The translations under genes and the position numbers were made by a program. Shown here in pieces: positions 9,404 through 16,644 of a stretch of 34,801 nt of DNA (its first letter is position 1; every line of letters begins with the position of its first letter). The notes below the pieces were generated by a model. That model did not search any database. It was not told where the DNA came from and saw only the letters and a program-made list of their open reading frames with translations. The DNA is from Clostridia bacterium (GTDB taxonomy: Bacteria; Bacillota; Clostridia; Christensenellales; Aristaeellaceae): the NCBI GenBank assembly GCA_030530315.1, contig JAUMVG010000036.1, forward strand, positions 1 to 34,801. Reading direction: 5' to 3'.

Positions 9404-10474
9404 TCAGTCGTTCAGCAGCAGGTCGTACAGCACGCAGGCCACGGCGGCCTCCACGACGGGCACGGCCCGGGGGACGATGCAGGGATCGTGGCGGCCGGAG
9501 ACGGCGAGCGGCGCGGCCTCGCCCCGGCTGAGGGATACCGAGCGCTGCTCCAGAGCGATGGAGGGCGTGGGCTTGAAGGCCACCCGCACCACCAGGGGCA
9601 TGCCGCTGGTGATGCCGCCCAGGACGCCGCCGTGGCGGTTGGTCTCGGTGACCACGCGCCCGCCGCTTACAATGAAGGCGTCGTTGTGGGCGCTGCCCCG
9701 CAGCTCCGCGGCGGCGAAGCCCAGGCCGAACTCCACGCCCCGCACTGCGGGGATGCCGAACAGCGCCTGGGCGACGCGGTTTTCCACGCCGTCAAACATC
9801 GGGTCGCCCAGCCCGGCGGGTAGGCCGTCGGCGAAGCATTCCACCACGCCGCCGACGGAATCGCCCCCGGCGCGGGCCTGCTCGATGGCCTCCGCCATGC
9901 GGCGGGTGGCCTCCGGGTCCACGCAGGGCAGCGCGCCTGCGCACAGCCCGTCCATCGGGGGGTGGGCCGGGTCGACGTCCGCGTCCCGTATGCCGGCGAC
10001 GCTGAGCACCCGGGCGCGGACGCGGATGCCCGCCCGCTCCAGCTGCTTCAGCGCCAGGGCCCCGGCGAAGCACAGCGGCGCGGTGAGGCGGCCGGAAAAC
10101 TGGCCGCCGCCCCGGATGTCGTTGTGGCGGCCGAACTTCACGGCGGCGGTGTAGTCCGCGTGCCCGGGCCGGGGCACGTCCCGCAGGCTGTCGTAGTCCC
10201 GGCTGCGGGCGTCGCCGTTTTCGATGACGGCGCACAGCGGCGCGCCGCAGGTCTCGCCCCGGTCGTTGAGGCCGGAGATGATCCGGGGGATGTCCGCCTC
10301 CCGGCGGGCGGTGGACAGGGTCCCGCCCGGAGCGCGGCGGGCCATGAAGGCCCGGATGAAATCCATGTCCGGCACGATGCCGGCGGGGAGCCCCTCGATG
10401 ACCGCGCCGATCATCGGCGAGTGGCTCTGCCCGAAGATCTGCACCACGTACTTACTGCCCAGGCGATTCGACAT
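9404..10474 (-). CDS. aroC: Chorismate synthase
   Basis: Reduced-FMN-dependent elimination of phosphate from EPSP to give chorismate, the last common step. The 356-residue chain shows GQSHSP (15-20) with the conserved active-site His, RRAPGG, and GRHNDIRGGGQFSGR, the FMN/EPSP-binding signature. The length is normal. The start ATG lies within the end of aroA (23-base overlap in another frame), so translation is coupled. No separate flavin reductase domain is present, so FMN must be reduced elsewhere. Confidence 0.95.
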   Translation of the reverse strand: MSNRLGSKYVVQIFGQSHSPMIGAVIEGLPAGIVPDMDFIRAFMARRAPGGTLSTARREADIPRIISGLNDRGETCGAPLCAVIENGDARSRDYDSLRDVPRPGHADYTAAVKFGRHNDIRGGGQFSGRLTAPLCFAGALALKQLERAGIRVRARVLSVAGIRDADVDPAHPPMDGLCAGALPCVDPEATRRMAEAIEQARAGGDSVGGVVECFADGLPAGLGDPMFDGVENRVAQALFGIPAVRGVEFGLGFAAAELRGSAHNDAFIVSGGRVVTETNRHGGVLGGITSGMPLVVRVAFKPTPSIALEQRSVSLSRGEAAPLAVSGRHDPCIVPRAVPVVEAAVACVLYDLLLND

Positions 10475-11660
10475 GCGCGCGCCCTCCCAACTGATTGAAG
10501 TCCCGGAAGAAGTCCGGGTAGGATTTTTCCACGGCCTCCGCGCCGGTGATGCGCGTCGGTCCCTGCGCCGCGGCGGCGAGTATGGCCGCGGCCATGACGA
10601 TGCGGTGGTCGTTGGCGCCGTCCACGGTGCCGCCGGCCAGCGGGAGCCCCCCGTCGACGACGAGTCCGTCCGGCTCGGCCTCCGCCCGTCCGCCCATGGC
10701 GTTGATCATGGCGGCGGTGGTGGCGAGGCGGTCGCTCTCCTTCAGCCGCAGCCGTGCCGCGCCGGTGAGGCGCGTCCTTTGCGGCGCGAGGGCCGCCGCG
10801 GCCGCCAGCGCGGGCACCAGGTCGGGCACATCGCGGACGTCGATCGTCTCGCGACCAGCCAGTTCGGGAAAGGCGCGGTCGCCCTGGGGACTGTCCGGCC
10901 GAAGCCCCTCCAGGCGCACGTCGGAGCCGAGGGCGTTGGCCGCCAGCCAGAAGGCCGCCGCGGACCAGTCGCCGTCCACCTCCACTCGTCCCGGGGAGCG
11001 ATAGGCCTGTCCGCCGGGAACGCGCCAGCCGCCGGGGACGGGGAGGACCTCGATGCCGAACTGCCTCAGGGCGTCCAGCGTCATATCCACGTAGCCCGAG
11101 GACTCCAGCGGCGTGGTCAGGGCGATCTCGCTGTCCTGCGGCAGCAGGGGCAGGGCGAACAGCAGGCCGGTGACGTACTGGCTGGAGACGTTCCCGGGGA
11201 GCGTCCACCGCCCGCCGGAAACGGGCCCCTGCACAGCCATCGGCAGCGTGTCGGAATCGACGCCGGCCCCGTGGGCGCGGAGCGCGCCGGCCAGCGCGGC
11301 GTTGGGGCGCTCCGGGAGCCGACCGTGCCCGGTGAAGCGGACGGGGATGTCCAGGGCGGCGGCCACCGGCAGCAGGAAGCGCAGCGTGGAGCCGCTCTCG
11401 CCGCAGTCCAGAAGCGCCCTTTGCGGGCGAACGGTCCCCGGCGTCACGCGGAGACCGCCCTCGACGGGGCGGATGTCCGTCCCCAGCAGCGCGGCCAGGC
11501 AATGGATCGTTGCCTCGATGTCCCGGTTCGCGGCGCTCAGGCGAATCTCTGTGGGCGCGTCCGCCAGCGCGGCACAGATCAGCGCCCGGTGGGCGGCGGA
11601 CTTGGAGGCGGGGACGCGGACCGTCCCGGCCAGCCTGCCCGGCTCAATGACGATGTTCAT
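10452..11660 (-). CDS. aroA: EPSP synthase (3-phosphoshikimate 1-carboxyvinyltransferase)
   Basis: Transfers enolpyruvate from PEP to shikimate 3-phosphate; the glyphosate target enzyme. The open frame runs on upstream into aroB, but the real start is the ATG at 11660 (MNIVIEPG), which overlaps the aroB stop in an ATGA arrangement and gives 402 residues. Motifs: SKS near 18-20, DCGESGSTLRF in place of the class I GNAGTAMR, VSSQYVTGLL, GDWSAAAFW, LRLKESDRL and NDHRIVMA near the end. The GESGST loop differs from the glyphosate-sensitive class I consensus, so reduced sensitivity is possible, but that is inference. Confidence 0.95.
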   Translation of the reverse strand: MNIVIEPGRLAGTVRVPASKSAAHRALICAALADAPTEIRLSAANRDIEATIHCLAALLGTDIRPVEGGLRVTPGTVRPQRALLDCGESGSTLRFLLPVAAALDIPVRFTGHGRLPERPNAALAGALRAHGAGVDSDTLPMAVQGPVSGGRWTLPGNVSSQYVTGLLFALPLLPQDSEIALTTPLESSGYVDMTLDALRQFGIEVLPVPGGWRVPGGQAYRSPGRVEVDGDWSAAAFWLAANALGSDVRLEGLRPDSPQGDRAFPELAGRETIDVRDVPDLVPALAAAAALAPQRTRLTGAARLRLKESDRLATTAAMINAMGGRAEAEPDGLVVDGGLPLAGGTVDGANDHRIVMAAAILAAAAQGPTRITGAEAVEKSYPDFFRDFNQLGGRAHVESPGQ

Positions 11661-12721
11661 AGGCCCAGCGCCTCCTGCGCCGCCAGCGCCCGCTCGAAAC
11701 GCGCGGGCAGCTCGGCGACGGGTATCTTTTTCAACACGCACCGCCCGATGTCCTCCGGCAGCACCAGCGTCACCGTGCCGCCGGAGCGCTTCTTGTCGGA
11801 CAGGGCCGCCTCCGCCAGCCTTGCCGCCGGGTAGGCGCAGTGGGTGGGCAGGCCGTTGGCCCGCAGGGCGTTCGCCAGCCGCAGGATCAGCGCGTCGGAA
11901 CAGCTCGCGGCGACCGCGGCCATCCACAGGCCGATGCCCACCGCCTGGCCGTGGAGCATCCCCAGGCCGGAGCAGACCTCGATGGCGTGGCCGAAGGTGT
12001 GGCCCAGGTTCAGGAAGGCGCGGTTGCCGGTGTCGAACTCGTCTTCGGCCACCACGTCCCGCTTGTAGGCGACGCAGCGCTCCACCACCTCGTCGATGGT
12101 GTCCCGCCAGTCGCCGCCCTCCAGCAGCGCGAACAGCGCCGGATCGTTCAGCACGCTGCACTTGAGGGCTTCCGCCGCGCCGTTGGAGAGCTGCTCCGGC
12201 GGCAGGTCCCGGAGGATGTCGGTGTCGGTGACCACCAGGCTGGGCTGGTGGAACGCGCCCACCATGTTCTTGCCGAAGGGCATGTCTACGGCGGTCTTGC
12301 CGCCCACGGAGGAGTCCACGGCGGCCAGCAGCGTGGTGGGCAGCTGAACGAAGCGGATGCCCCGGCAGTAGATGGCGGCGGCGAACCCGGCCAGGTCGCC
12401 CACGACCCCGCCGCCCAGCGCCACCACCAGGTCGCCGCGGGACAGCTTTGCCTTGCCCATGGCGTTCAGCAGCTCCGTCAGGGTGTCCAGGTTCTTGCTG
12501 GCCTCCCCGGCGGGGAAGGCGAAGCGAACGACCTCGAAGCCCGCGTAGCTGAAGCTGATCTGCACCCGGTCGCCGTAGAGCTCCTCCACGGTGTCGTCGG
12601 TGACGAGCACGCACTTGCAGGGCCGGATCACCTTCGCGGTCAGCTCGCCGGAACGGTCGATGAGCCCTTCGCCGATCAGGACGTCGTAGGCGGTGGAGGC
12701 GTTGACGTGTACGGTGCGCAT
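11657..12721 (-). CDS. aroB: 3-dehydroquinate synthase
   Basis: NAD- and metal-dependent cyclisation of DAHP to 3-dehydroquinate, step 2. The frame is open to 12787, but the first residues there are translated from a heptamer repeat; the ATG at 12721 (MRTVHVNAS) with GGAAGGGG upstream gives a normal 354-residue protein. Seen: GGGVVGDLAGFAAA near residue 103, RGIRFVQLPTTLLAAVDSSVGGKTAVD following it, and NLGHTFGHAIE near 240 with the metal-binding histidines. Stop and aroA start overlap by 4 bases. Confidence 0.95.
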   Translation of the reverse strand: MRTVHVNASTAYDVLIGEGLIDRSGELTAKVIRPCKCVLVTDDTVEELYGDRVQISFSYAGFEVVRFAFPAGEASKNLDTLTELLNAMGKAKLSRGDLVVALGGGVVGDLAGFAAAIYCRGIRFVQLPTTLLAAVDSSVGGKTAVDMPFGKNMVGAFHQPSLVVTDTDILRDLPPEQLSNGAAEALKCSVLNDPALFALLEGGDWRDTIDEVVERCVAYKRDVVAEDEFDTGNRAFLNLGHTFGHAIEVCSGLGMLHGQAVGIGLWMAAVAASCSDALILRLANALRANGLPTHCAYPAARLAEAALSDKKRSGGTVTLVLPEDIGRCVLKKIPVAELPARFERALAAQEALGL

Positions 12722-12737
12722 GGGAAAACCCCTTCCG

Positions 12738-12774
12738 TTAATTGAAAATTGTGAATTGGGAATTGAGAATTGAG
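12738..12774. repeat. Heptamer array upstream of aroB
   Basis: Five heptamers on the minus strand (AATTCTC, AATTCCC, AATTCAC, AATTTTC, AATTAA) lie directly before the aroB ribosome binding site, in the 124-base gap to the acetyltransferase gene. This is a left-type (G-rich on +) array with no evident right partner before the acetyltransferase stop. Confidence 0.75.
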
Positions 12775-12845
12775 GAAACCGGGGCATTACAGGTTCGCTT
12801 CCAAAGGATAGAAGGAGGCCCTGGAACCGGACGGGATGCGGCTGT

Positions 12846-13319
12846 TCACAAATTCAGCTCCATGTAGCGGCGGTAGGTTTGAAAGCCCACGGCCTCGTAG
12901 AAGGCGAGGGCGTCGTCGTTGAAGGCCCACACGTCCAAATCGAGGCGGTTGAAGCCGCGCTCACGGGCGTCCCGCTTCATGTACTCCACCAGCGCCGTGG
13001 CCACGCCCCTTCTGCGAAAGGCCGCGTCCACGCCGAACTCCTCCACGTGGTAGAAGTCCAGCGGCAGCGTGTAGGGCCCCTCGGGGCGGCGGACGAACTG
13101 CACCGTGGCAAAGCCGGCGATCTCGCCGTCTGCCAGGGCCACGAGGACGTCGAAGCGGTCGGATTCCAGCTGATCGTAGACGTGGGCCTGCAATTCAGGC
13201 CCGAAGCCGGGCTTGAAGTGCCGGGGACGGCCTTCGACGTGCAGGTCGTTCACCTGCCTGCGCAGTTCGTTGACGCGCGCCAGCTCCTCCCGCCGCGCGG
13301 GGCGGACGACGATGCTCAT
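12846..13319 (-). CDS. GNAT family N-acetyltransferase
   Basis: Acetyl-CoA dependent acetyltransferase fold of unknown substrate. The start at 13319 (MSIVVRPAR) is chosen because AAGGAG lies 9 bases upstream; the longer frame to 13430 runs into repeat sequence. The 157 residues show the GNAT pattern: an N-terminal RPARREELARVNELR helix, the acetyl-CoA pyrophosphate loop FRRRGVATAL (101-110) and the C-terminal DDALAFYEAVGF (135-146). It stands between tyrA and aroB inside the aromatic operon, with repeat arrays on both sides. Co-transcription is likely, yet no step of the pathway needs an acetyltransferase, so its job is open. Confidence 0.85.
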   Translation of the reverse strand: MSIVVRPARREELARVNELRRQVNDLHVEGRPRHFKPGFGPELQAHVYDQLESDRFDVLVALADGEIAGFATVQFVRRPEGPYTLPLDFYHVEEFGVDAAFRRRGVATALVEYMKRDARERGFNRLDLDVWAFNDDALAFYEAVGFQTYRRYMELNL

Positions 13320-13348
13320 ATAGACAATCTCCTTTATACTTTGTTTGA

Positions 13349-13456
13349 AGAGTTCAGAGTTAAGAGTTTGGAGTTCAGATAGAGTCAGCCTGGGAAGCGT
13401 GGAAGCGGCGCCCATGCATTTTAATCTCAACTCTTAACGCTGAACGCTCAACTCTT
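13349..13456. repeat. Heptamer-bounded element in the tyrA / GNAT gap
   Basis: The left array (13349-13379) reads on the minus strand GAACTCC, AAACTCT, TAACTCT, GAACTCT; the right array (13422-13456) reads on the plus strand TAATCTC, AACTCTT, AACGCTG, AACGCTC, AACTCTT. The arrays are in opposite orientation and nearly complementary over AGAGTTAAGAGTT, so the transcript could fold into a long stem. The 42-base core carries GCCTGGGAA and GCCCATGCA, both of which recur in the element at 23276-23366. Confidence 0.8.
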
Positions 13457-13460
13457 TTCA

Positions 13461-14291
13461 CTAATCCAGCGCTTCCTTGGCGATTCGGCCCTCCCGCAGC
13501 ACGGGCAGCACCTCGTCCGGGTCGGCGGAGGCCAGGGCGTCCCGGTACTGGTTCAGGCGCAGGATCAGGTCGTCCAGCGCGGGCAGCAGCAGGTCGTTGT
13601 TCTCCAGGAACAGCTCCGTCCACATGGTCTCGTTCATGCGGGCCACGCGGGTCATGTCCAGGAAGCTGCCGGCGGAGAAGCCCTTGTGGTCGGCGGCCAG
13701 CGGGTTTTTCACGTAGGCGCCGGACACCACATGGGCCAGCTGGCTGGTGTAGGCGATCATCTGGTCGTGGGCCTCCGGGGTGCAGAAGCGCACCATCTTG
13801 AAGCCGGACTCCAGGAAGAACGCCTTGGCGGCCTCCCGGGCCTCGATGGGCACCTCCGCCGAGGGGCAGAGGATCATGGAGGCGTTTTCAAACAGGTTGG
13901 CCCGGGCGTAGGCGAAGCCGGAGAACTCCCGGCCCGCCATGGGGTGGCCGCCGATGTAGGTCCAGGGATGGGCGGCGGCGACGGGCTCCACCTGGCGGCA
14001 GACGTGCCGCTTCACCCCGGCGCAGTCGATCACCAGGGCATGGGGACCGAAGGCGTCCGCGTGGGACGCGATCCAGTCCGCGCAGAGCTGGGGGAACAGG
14101 CTGACCAGCACCACGTCGCAGGCGGGCAGCATGTCCTCCGTCAGTTCGTCGTGGATGGCCTCCACGGCCTTCGCCCGAAGGACCACCTCCGGGTCGATGT
14201 CACAGCCGAACACCGCGTGGTCGGTGTGCTTGCGTATGCTCATGGCCAGCGAGCCGCCGATCAGGCCCAGGCCGATAATGCCGATCTTCAT
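13461..14291 (-). CDS. tyrA: Prephenate dehydrogenase
   Basis: Oxidative decarboxylation of prephenate to 4-hydroxyphenylpyruvate, the tyrosine branch. The 276-residue protein has the N-terminal dinucleotide fold GLGLIGGS (7-14); Asp31 at the end of the second strand suggests NAD rather than NADP. DCAGVKRHV (89-97) and GGHPMAGRE (114-122, catalytic His116) follow, then TSQLAHVVSGAY in the helical dimer domain. There is no C-terminal ACT domain, so tyrosine feedback at this enzyme is less likely than control at aroF. It lies 190 bases after aroF, with a repeat element between. Confidence 0.93.
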   Translation of the reverse strand: MKIGIIGLGLIGGSLAMSIRKHTDHAVFGCDIDPEVVLRAKAVEAIHDELTEDMLPACDVVLVSLFPQLCADWIASHADAFGPHALVIDCAGVKRHVCRQVEPVAAAHPWTYIGGHPMAGREFSGFAYARANLFENASMILCPSAEVPIEAREAAKAFFLESGFKMVRFCTPEAHDQMIAYTSQLAHVVSGAYVKNPLAADHKGFSAGSFLDMTRVARMNETMWTELFLENNDLLLPALDDLILRLNQYRDALASADPDEVLPVLREGRIAKEALD

Positions 14292-14312
14292 TGCGTTTCA
14301 CCTTCAGGATCA

Positions 14313-14479
14313 GGGATTGGGGATTAGGGAAAAGGGAATAGGGAACAGGGGAAGCAGGGAACAGGAATGGCTGCTGCCGCGACCACTGCAGGGGCGGTCA
14401 ATGGCCGCCTGCTTACGGTGTAGGATTGCGCGCCCCAGGCGTCGCATCCTTTATTCTCAATTCCCAATTCTCAATTTCC
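14313..14479. repeat. Heptamer-bounded element in the aroF / tyrA gap
   Basis: The left array (14313-14363) is GGGATTG, GGGATTA, GGGAAAA, GGGAATA, GGGAACA, a 9-base unit GGGGAAGCA, then GGGAACA. The right array (14452-14479) is TATTCTC, AATTCCC, AATTCTC, AATTTCC, in opposite orientation. The 88-base core holds an inverted repeat (AGGATTGCG near 14422 against CGCATCCT near 14444). The longest and most regular array of the window. Confidence 0.8.
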
Positions 14480-14481
14480 TT

Positions 14482-15486
14482 CTATCTCACCGCGTATTCC
14501 TTCACGGCCATGATGCGCCGGGCCAGGTCGTCGAACTGTTCGGGGGTGAGGGACTGCTTGCCGTCGCACAGGGCGTGGGGCGGGTCGTTGTGCACTTCGA
14601 TGATCAGGCCGTCGGCTCCGGCGACGGTGGCGGCCATGGCCATGGAAGGCACCAGGTAGGCGTGGCCGGTGCCGTGGCTGGGATCCACCACCACGGGCAG
14701 GTGGGTCAGCCGCCGCAGCACGGGCACCGCGGACAGGTCCAGGGTGTTGCGGGTGTAGGTCTCAAAGGTGCGGATGCCGCGCTCGCAGAGTATGACGTTC
14801 TCGTTGCCGCCCGCCATGATGTACTCCGCGCTCATCAGCAGCTCCTCCAGCGTGTTGGCGAGGCCCCGCTTGAGCAAAATGGTCTTGCGGGTCTGGCCCA
14901 GCTCCTTGAGCAGCTCGAAGTTCTGCATGTTGCGCGCGCCGACCTGGATCACGTCCACGTCCTCGAACAGGGGCAGGTGGGCGGCCTCCATGATCTCCGT
15001 CACGATGGGCAGCCCGGTGGCCCGCTTGGCCTCGCTGAGCAGTTCCAGGCCCTTTTCATGCAGCCCCTGGAAGGCGTAGGGAGAGGTACGGGGTTTGAAC
15101 GCACCGCCCCGCAGCATGCCCGCGCCGCTGGCCTTCACGCTCTGGGCCACGGCGATGATCTGCTCCCGGGTCTCCACCGAGCAGGGCCCAGCGATGATCT
15201 GGAAGTGGCCGCCGCCGATCTTCACGCCCCCGCAGTCCACCACGGAGTCCTCCTCGTGGAACTTGCGGTTGGCGCTCTTGAAGGGCTCCTGGATGCGCTT
15301 GACGCTCTCCACGATGTCCAGCGAGCTGATCAGGTCCATGTCCACCCGGCTGGTGTCGCCGATCAGGCCGATGATGGTCTGGTTCTGGCCCTTGGAGATG
15401 TGCAGGTCAAAGCCGATGCCCTCCAGCCAGTTGGTCAGGTTCTTCACCTGCTTTTCGTTGACCTTGTCCTTCAACAGAATGATCAT
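14482..15486 (-). CDS. aroF: DAHP synthase, type I beta
   Basis: Condenses PEP and erythrose 4-phosphate to DAHP, the first step and main control point. In 334 residues: an N-terminal ferredoxin-like regulatory domain (1 to about 70), known in this subtype to bind Tyr or Phe for feedback, then the barrel with AGPCSVE (99-105), [34 protein letters not shown] and DPSHGTG, which hold the metal- and PEP-binding residues. It is the first enzyme gene of the aromatic operon, behind the attenuator at 15536-15736. The symbol aroF is used for function; this subtype is also called aroG or aroA(f) in some genomes. Confidence 0.95.
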   Translation of the reverse strand: MIILLKDKVNEKQVKNLTNWLEGIGFDLHISKGQNQTIIGLIGDTSRVDMDLISSLDIVESVKRIQEPFKSANRKFHEEDSVVDCGGVKIGGGHFQIIAGPCSVETREQIIAVAQSVKASGAGMLRGGAFKPRTSPYAFQGLHEKGLELLSEAKRATGLPIVTEIMEAAHLPLFEDVDVIQVGARNMQNFELLKELGQTRKTILLKRGLANTLEELLMSAEYIMAGGNENVILCERGIRTFETYTRNTLDLSAVPVLRRLTHLPVVVDPSHGTGHAYLVPSMAMAATVAGADGLIIEVHNDPPHALCDGKQSLTPEQFDDLARRIMAVKEYAVR

Positions 15487-15535
15487 GCCGTGCCTTCCTT
15501 TCTGCGCGCCGTGGCGTCGCGCCGGAGGTTGCCCT

Positions 15536-15574
15536 CAATAAAATCGGCCCCGCAGTGAGTTTTACTGCAGGGCC
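15536..15574 (-). terminator. Attenuator terminator of the aromatic operon
   Basis: On the minus strand an 11-bp stem (15564-15574 with 15546-15556, one G-U wobble) with a 7-base loop is followed by GATTTTATT. It lies between the leader peptide gene and aroF, so it can only act inside the leader transcript. It is the terminator arm of a transcription attenuator. Confidence 0.88.
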
Positions 15575-15612
15575 GTTGCAAGTCTGGCTTGAATCCGCGG
15601 TACAGCAAAGCT

Positions 15613-15636
15613 CTTTATCTGCCAAAGCCGATAAAG
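15613..15636 (-). promoter_or_regulatory. Candidate 1:2 (pause) hairpin of the attenuator
   Basis: CTTTATC and GATAAAG (7 bp, 10-base loop) pair across the last codons and the stop codon of the leader peptide. A ribosome translating the leader would melt this stem. Its role as the early pause/protector hairpin is inferred from its position. Confidence 0.5.
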
Positions 15637-15671
15637 TAAAAGTAGTAAAAGCTGTAAGCGGTGCGGACCAT
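15615..15671 (-). CDS. Phe/Tyr-rich attenuator leader peptide
   Basis: An 18-codon gene encoding MVRTAYSFYYFYFIGFGR, with four Phe and four Tyr and no Trp. GGAGG lies 6 bases before the ATG, better than for many enzyme genes here. It begins about 30 bases after the predicted transcription start and stops 41 bases before the terminator stem. The design matches leader peptides of enteric amino acid operons: charged Phe/Tyr tRNA shortage would stall the ribosome in the SFYYFYF run and shift RNA folding away from the terminator. Phe and Tyr are the products of pheA and tyrA in this operon. No known homologue is recalled; the identification rests on composition and position. Confidence 0.9.
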   Translation of the reverse strand: MVRTAYSFYYFYFIGFGR

Positions 15672-15707
15672 GGGGTACCTCCGAAGTTTCATACTTTAGT
15701 TGGGTAA

Positions 15708-15736
15708 ATTATAGACGGGTGAAGTAGGTTTGTCAA
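15708..15736 (-). promoter_or_regulatory. Promoter of the aromatic operon
   Basis: On the minus strand consensus TTGACA (15731-15736) and consensus TATAAT (15708-15713) are separated by exactly 17 bases. Such a strong promoter fits an operon controlled after initiation, by attenuation. Confidence 0.92.
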
Positions 15737-15761
15737 TGGGTGTTGCCAATTCTTAACCTGG

Positions 15762-15799
15762 CGCGGCGCGCCCGCAGGTCTTCCTGGAGGCGCGCCGCG
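15762..15799 (-). terminator. Hairpin after the lipoprotein gene
   Basis: Perfect 11-bp arms CGCGGCGCGCC/GGCGCGCCGCG with a nested CAGG/CCTG stem, 40 bases past the lipoprotein stop and just before the aromatic promoter. There is no U-tract; probably a transcript end or insulating hairpin. Confidence 0.5.
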
Positions 15800-15838
15800 T
15801 CGATCAGGCCTTGTGTACGGGCTCACGGTCCCTGGCGA

Positions 15839-16396
15839 TCACCACTCCGGCCGCGTCATGGCAATCCCCGTGGGCTCGGACCAACCGGACGCGAGGGAGA
15901 ACTTGCAGCCCCGGCTGATGTCCCACCACCGGCCTTCCCTGTAGCCCGTGAAGGCGACGCCGACGGTGGTCTCGCCGAAGACGGTGTTCACGACGGTGAC
16001 ATCGGTGTAGCCCTCGTCGATCACGCTCTGCATGAGTTCCTCCTCGGTGGGGTAGGTGTTCGGCGTCACCGTGTAATCCGCGCGGTCGCAGTCCTCCAGC
16101 TTCCAGCCGTCGTTGTACAGCACATACAGCAGCTCGTAGCTGGCTTCGTAGGCGCCGTACTGGTTTTCCGCCCGCAGGGTGACCCACACCCGGTCCTCCA
16201 TGTCCCGCTCTCGGGTCTGGCGCTGGGTGATCTCAAAGGAGGTCACCTTCAGCCCGCTGCCGTTGAAGTGGGAGTCGTTCGCCATGATGTCGTCGATGAT
16301 CCGGTTCTTTCCGGGAACGGGCTTGCCGCATGCGGTCATGGACAGGCATACCGCCAGCGAAAGAAATACCAGCAGAATGGTTTTGATGCGCTTCAT
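15839..16396 (-). CDS. Small lipoprotein of unknown function
   Basis: The 185-residue product starts with a lipoprotein signal: MKRIK, a hydrophobic stretch (7-20) and the lipobox SMTAC with Cys23, which would anchor it to the outer face of the membrane. The mature part is acidic, rich in aromatic residues and strand-like (SFEITQRQTRERDMEDRVWVTLRAEN, YELLYVLYNDGWKLEDC), a pattern seen in small beta-sandwich extracellular domains, but no family is recognised. A TATAAT -10 box (16492-16497) lies about 100 bases upstream. It has no functional link to the aromatic operon downstream, which has its own promoter. Confidence 0.8.
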   Translation of the reverse strand: MKRIKTILLVFLSLAVCLSMTACGKPVPGKNRIIDDIMANDSHFNGSGLKVTSFEITQRQTRERDMEDRVWVTLRAENQYGAYEASYELLYVLYNDGWKLEDCDRADYTVTPNTYPTEEELMQSVIDEGYTDVTVVNTVFGETTVGVAFTGYREGRWWDISRGCKFSLASGWSEPTGIAMTRPEW

Positions 16397-16491
16397 GATG
16401 GTCGCCTCCTGTCTTGCCTCCCGTTTGGGGAGACTTGCAGTGTCTCGGTTTCCACACCCGTCTGCGGTCCGGAAACCCTTGACCTGTCTGT

Positions 16492-16520
16492 ATTATAGCG
16501 CTAAAGACAGAGGCAGCCGC
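16492..16520 (-). promoter_or_regulatory. Possible promoter of the lipoprotein gene
   Basis: A perfect TATAAT on the minus strand (16492-16497) without a convincing -35 box 17 bases upstream. The rest of the 16397-16644 gap shows no other gene or clear signal. Confidence 0.4.
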
Positions 16521-16644
16521 TTTGAGGTTTTTCCTCCGGGCATGGCCGTGTTCGCAAAGCGGGGAGTCCGTTTGCGGTCGAGGCACTGCTTTGCGGACCT
16601 GTGGTTGGAGGGGCGGTTCGCCGGCGGCGGAGGCGCATAGGGGT

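Noticed and set aside
12722-12787. An N-terminal extension of AroB
   Set aside because: The extra residues are a translation of heptamer repeats (FPQFSIPNSQFSIN); the ATG at 12721 has a proper ribosome binding site and matches the family start.
15536-15707. T-box leader before aroF
   Set aside because: No T-box consensus (AGGGTGGNACCGCG-like) is visible; the leader peptide and terminator explain the region.
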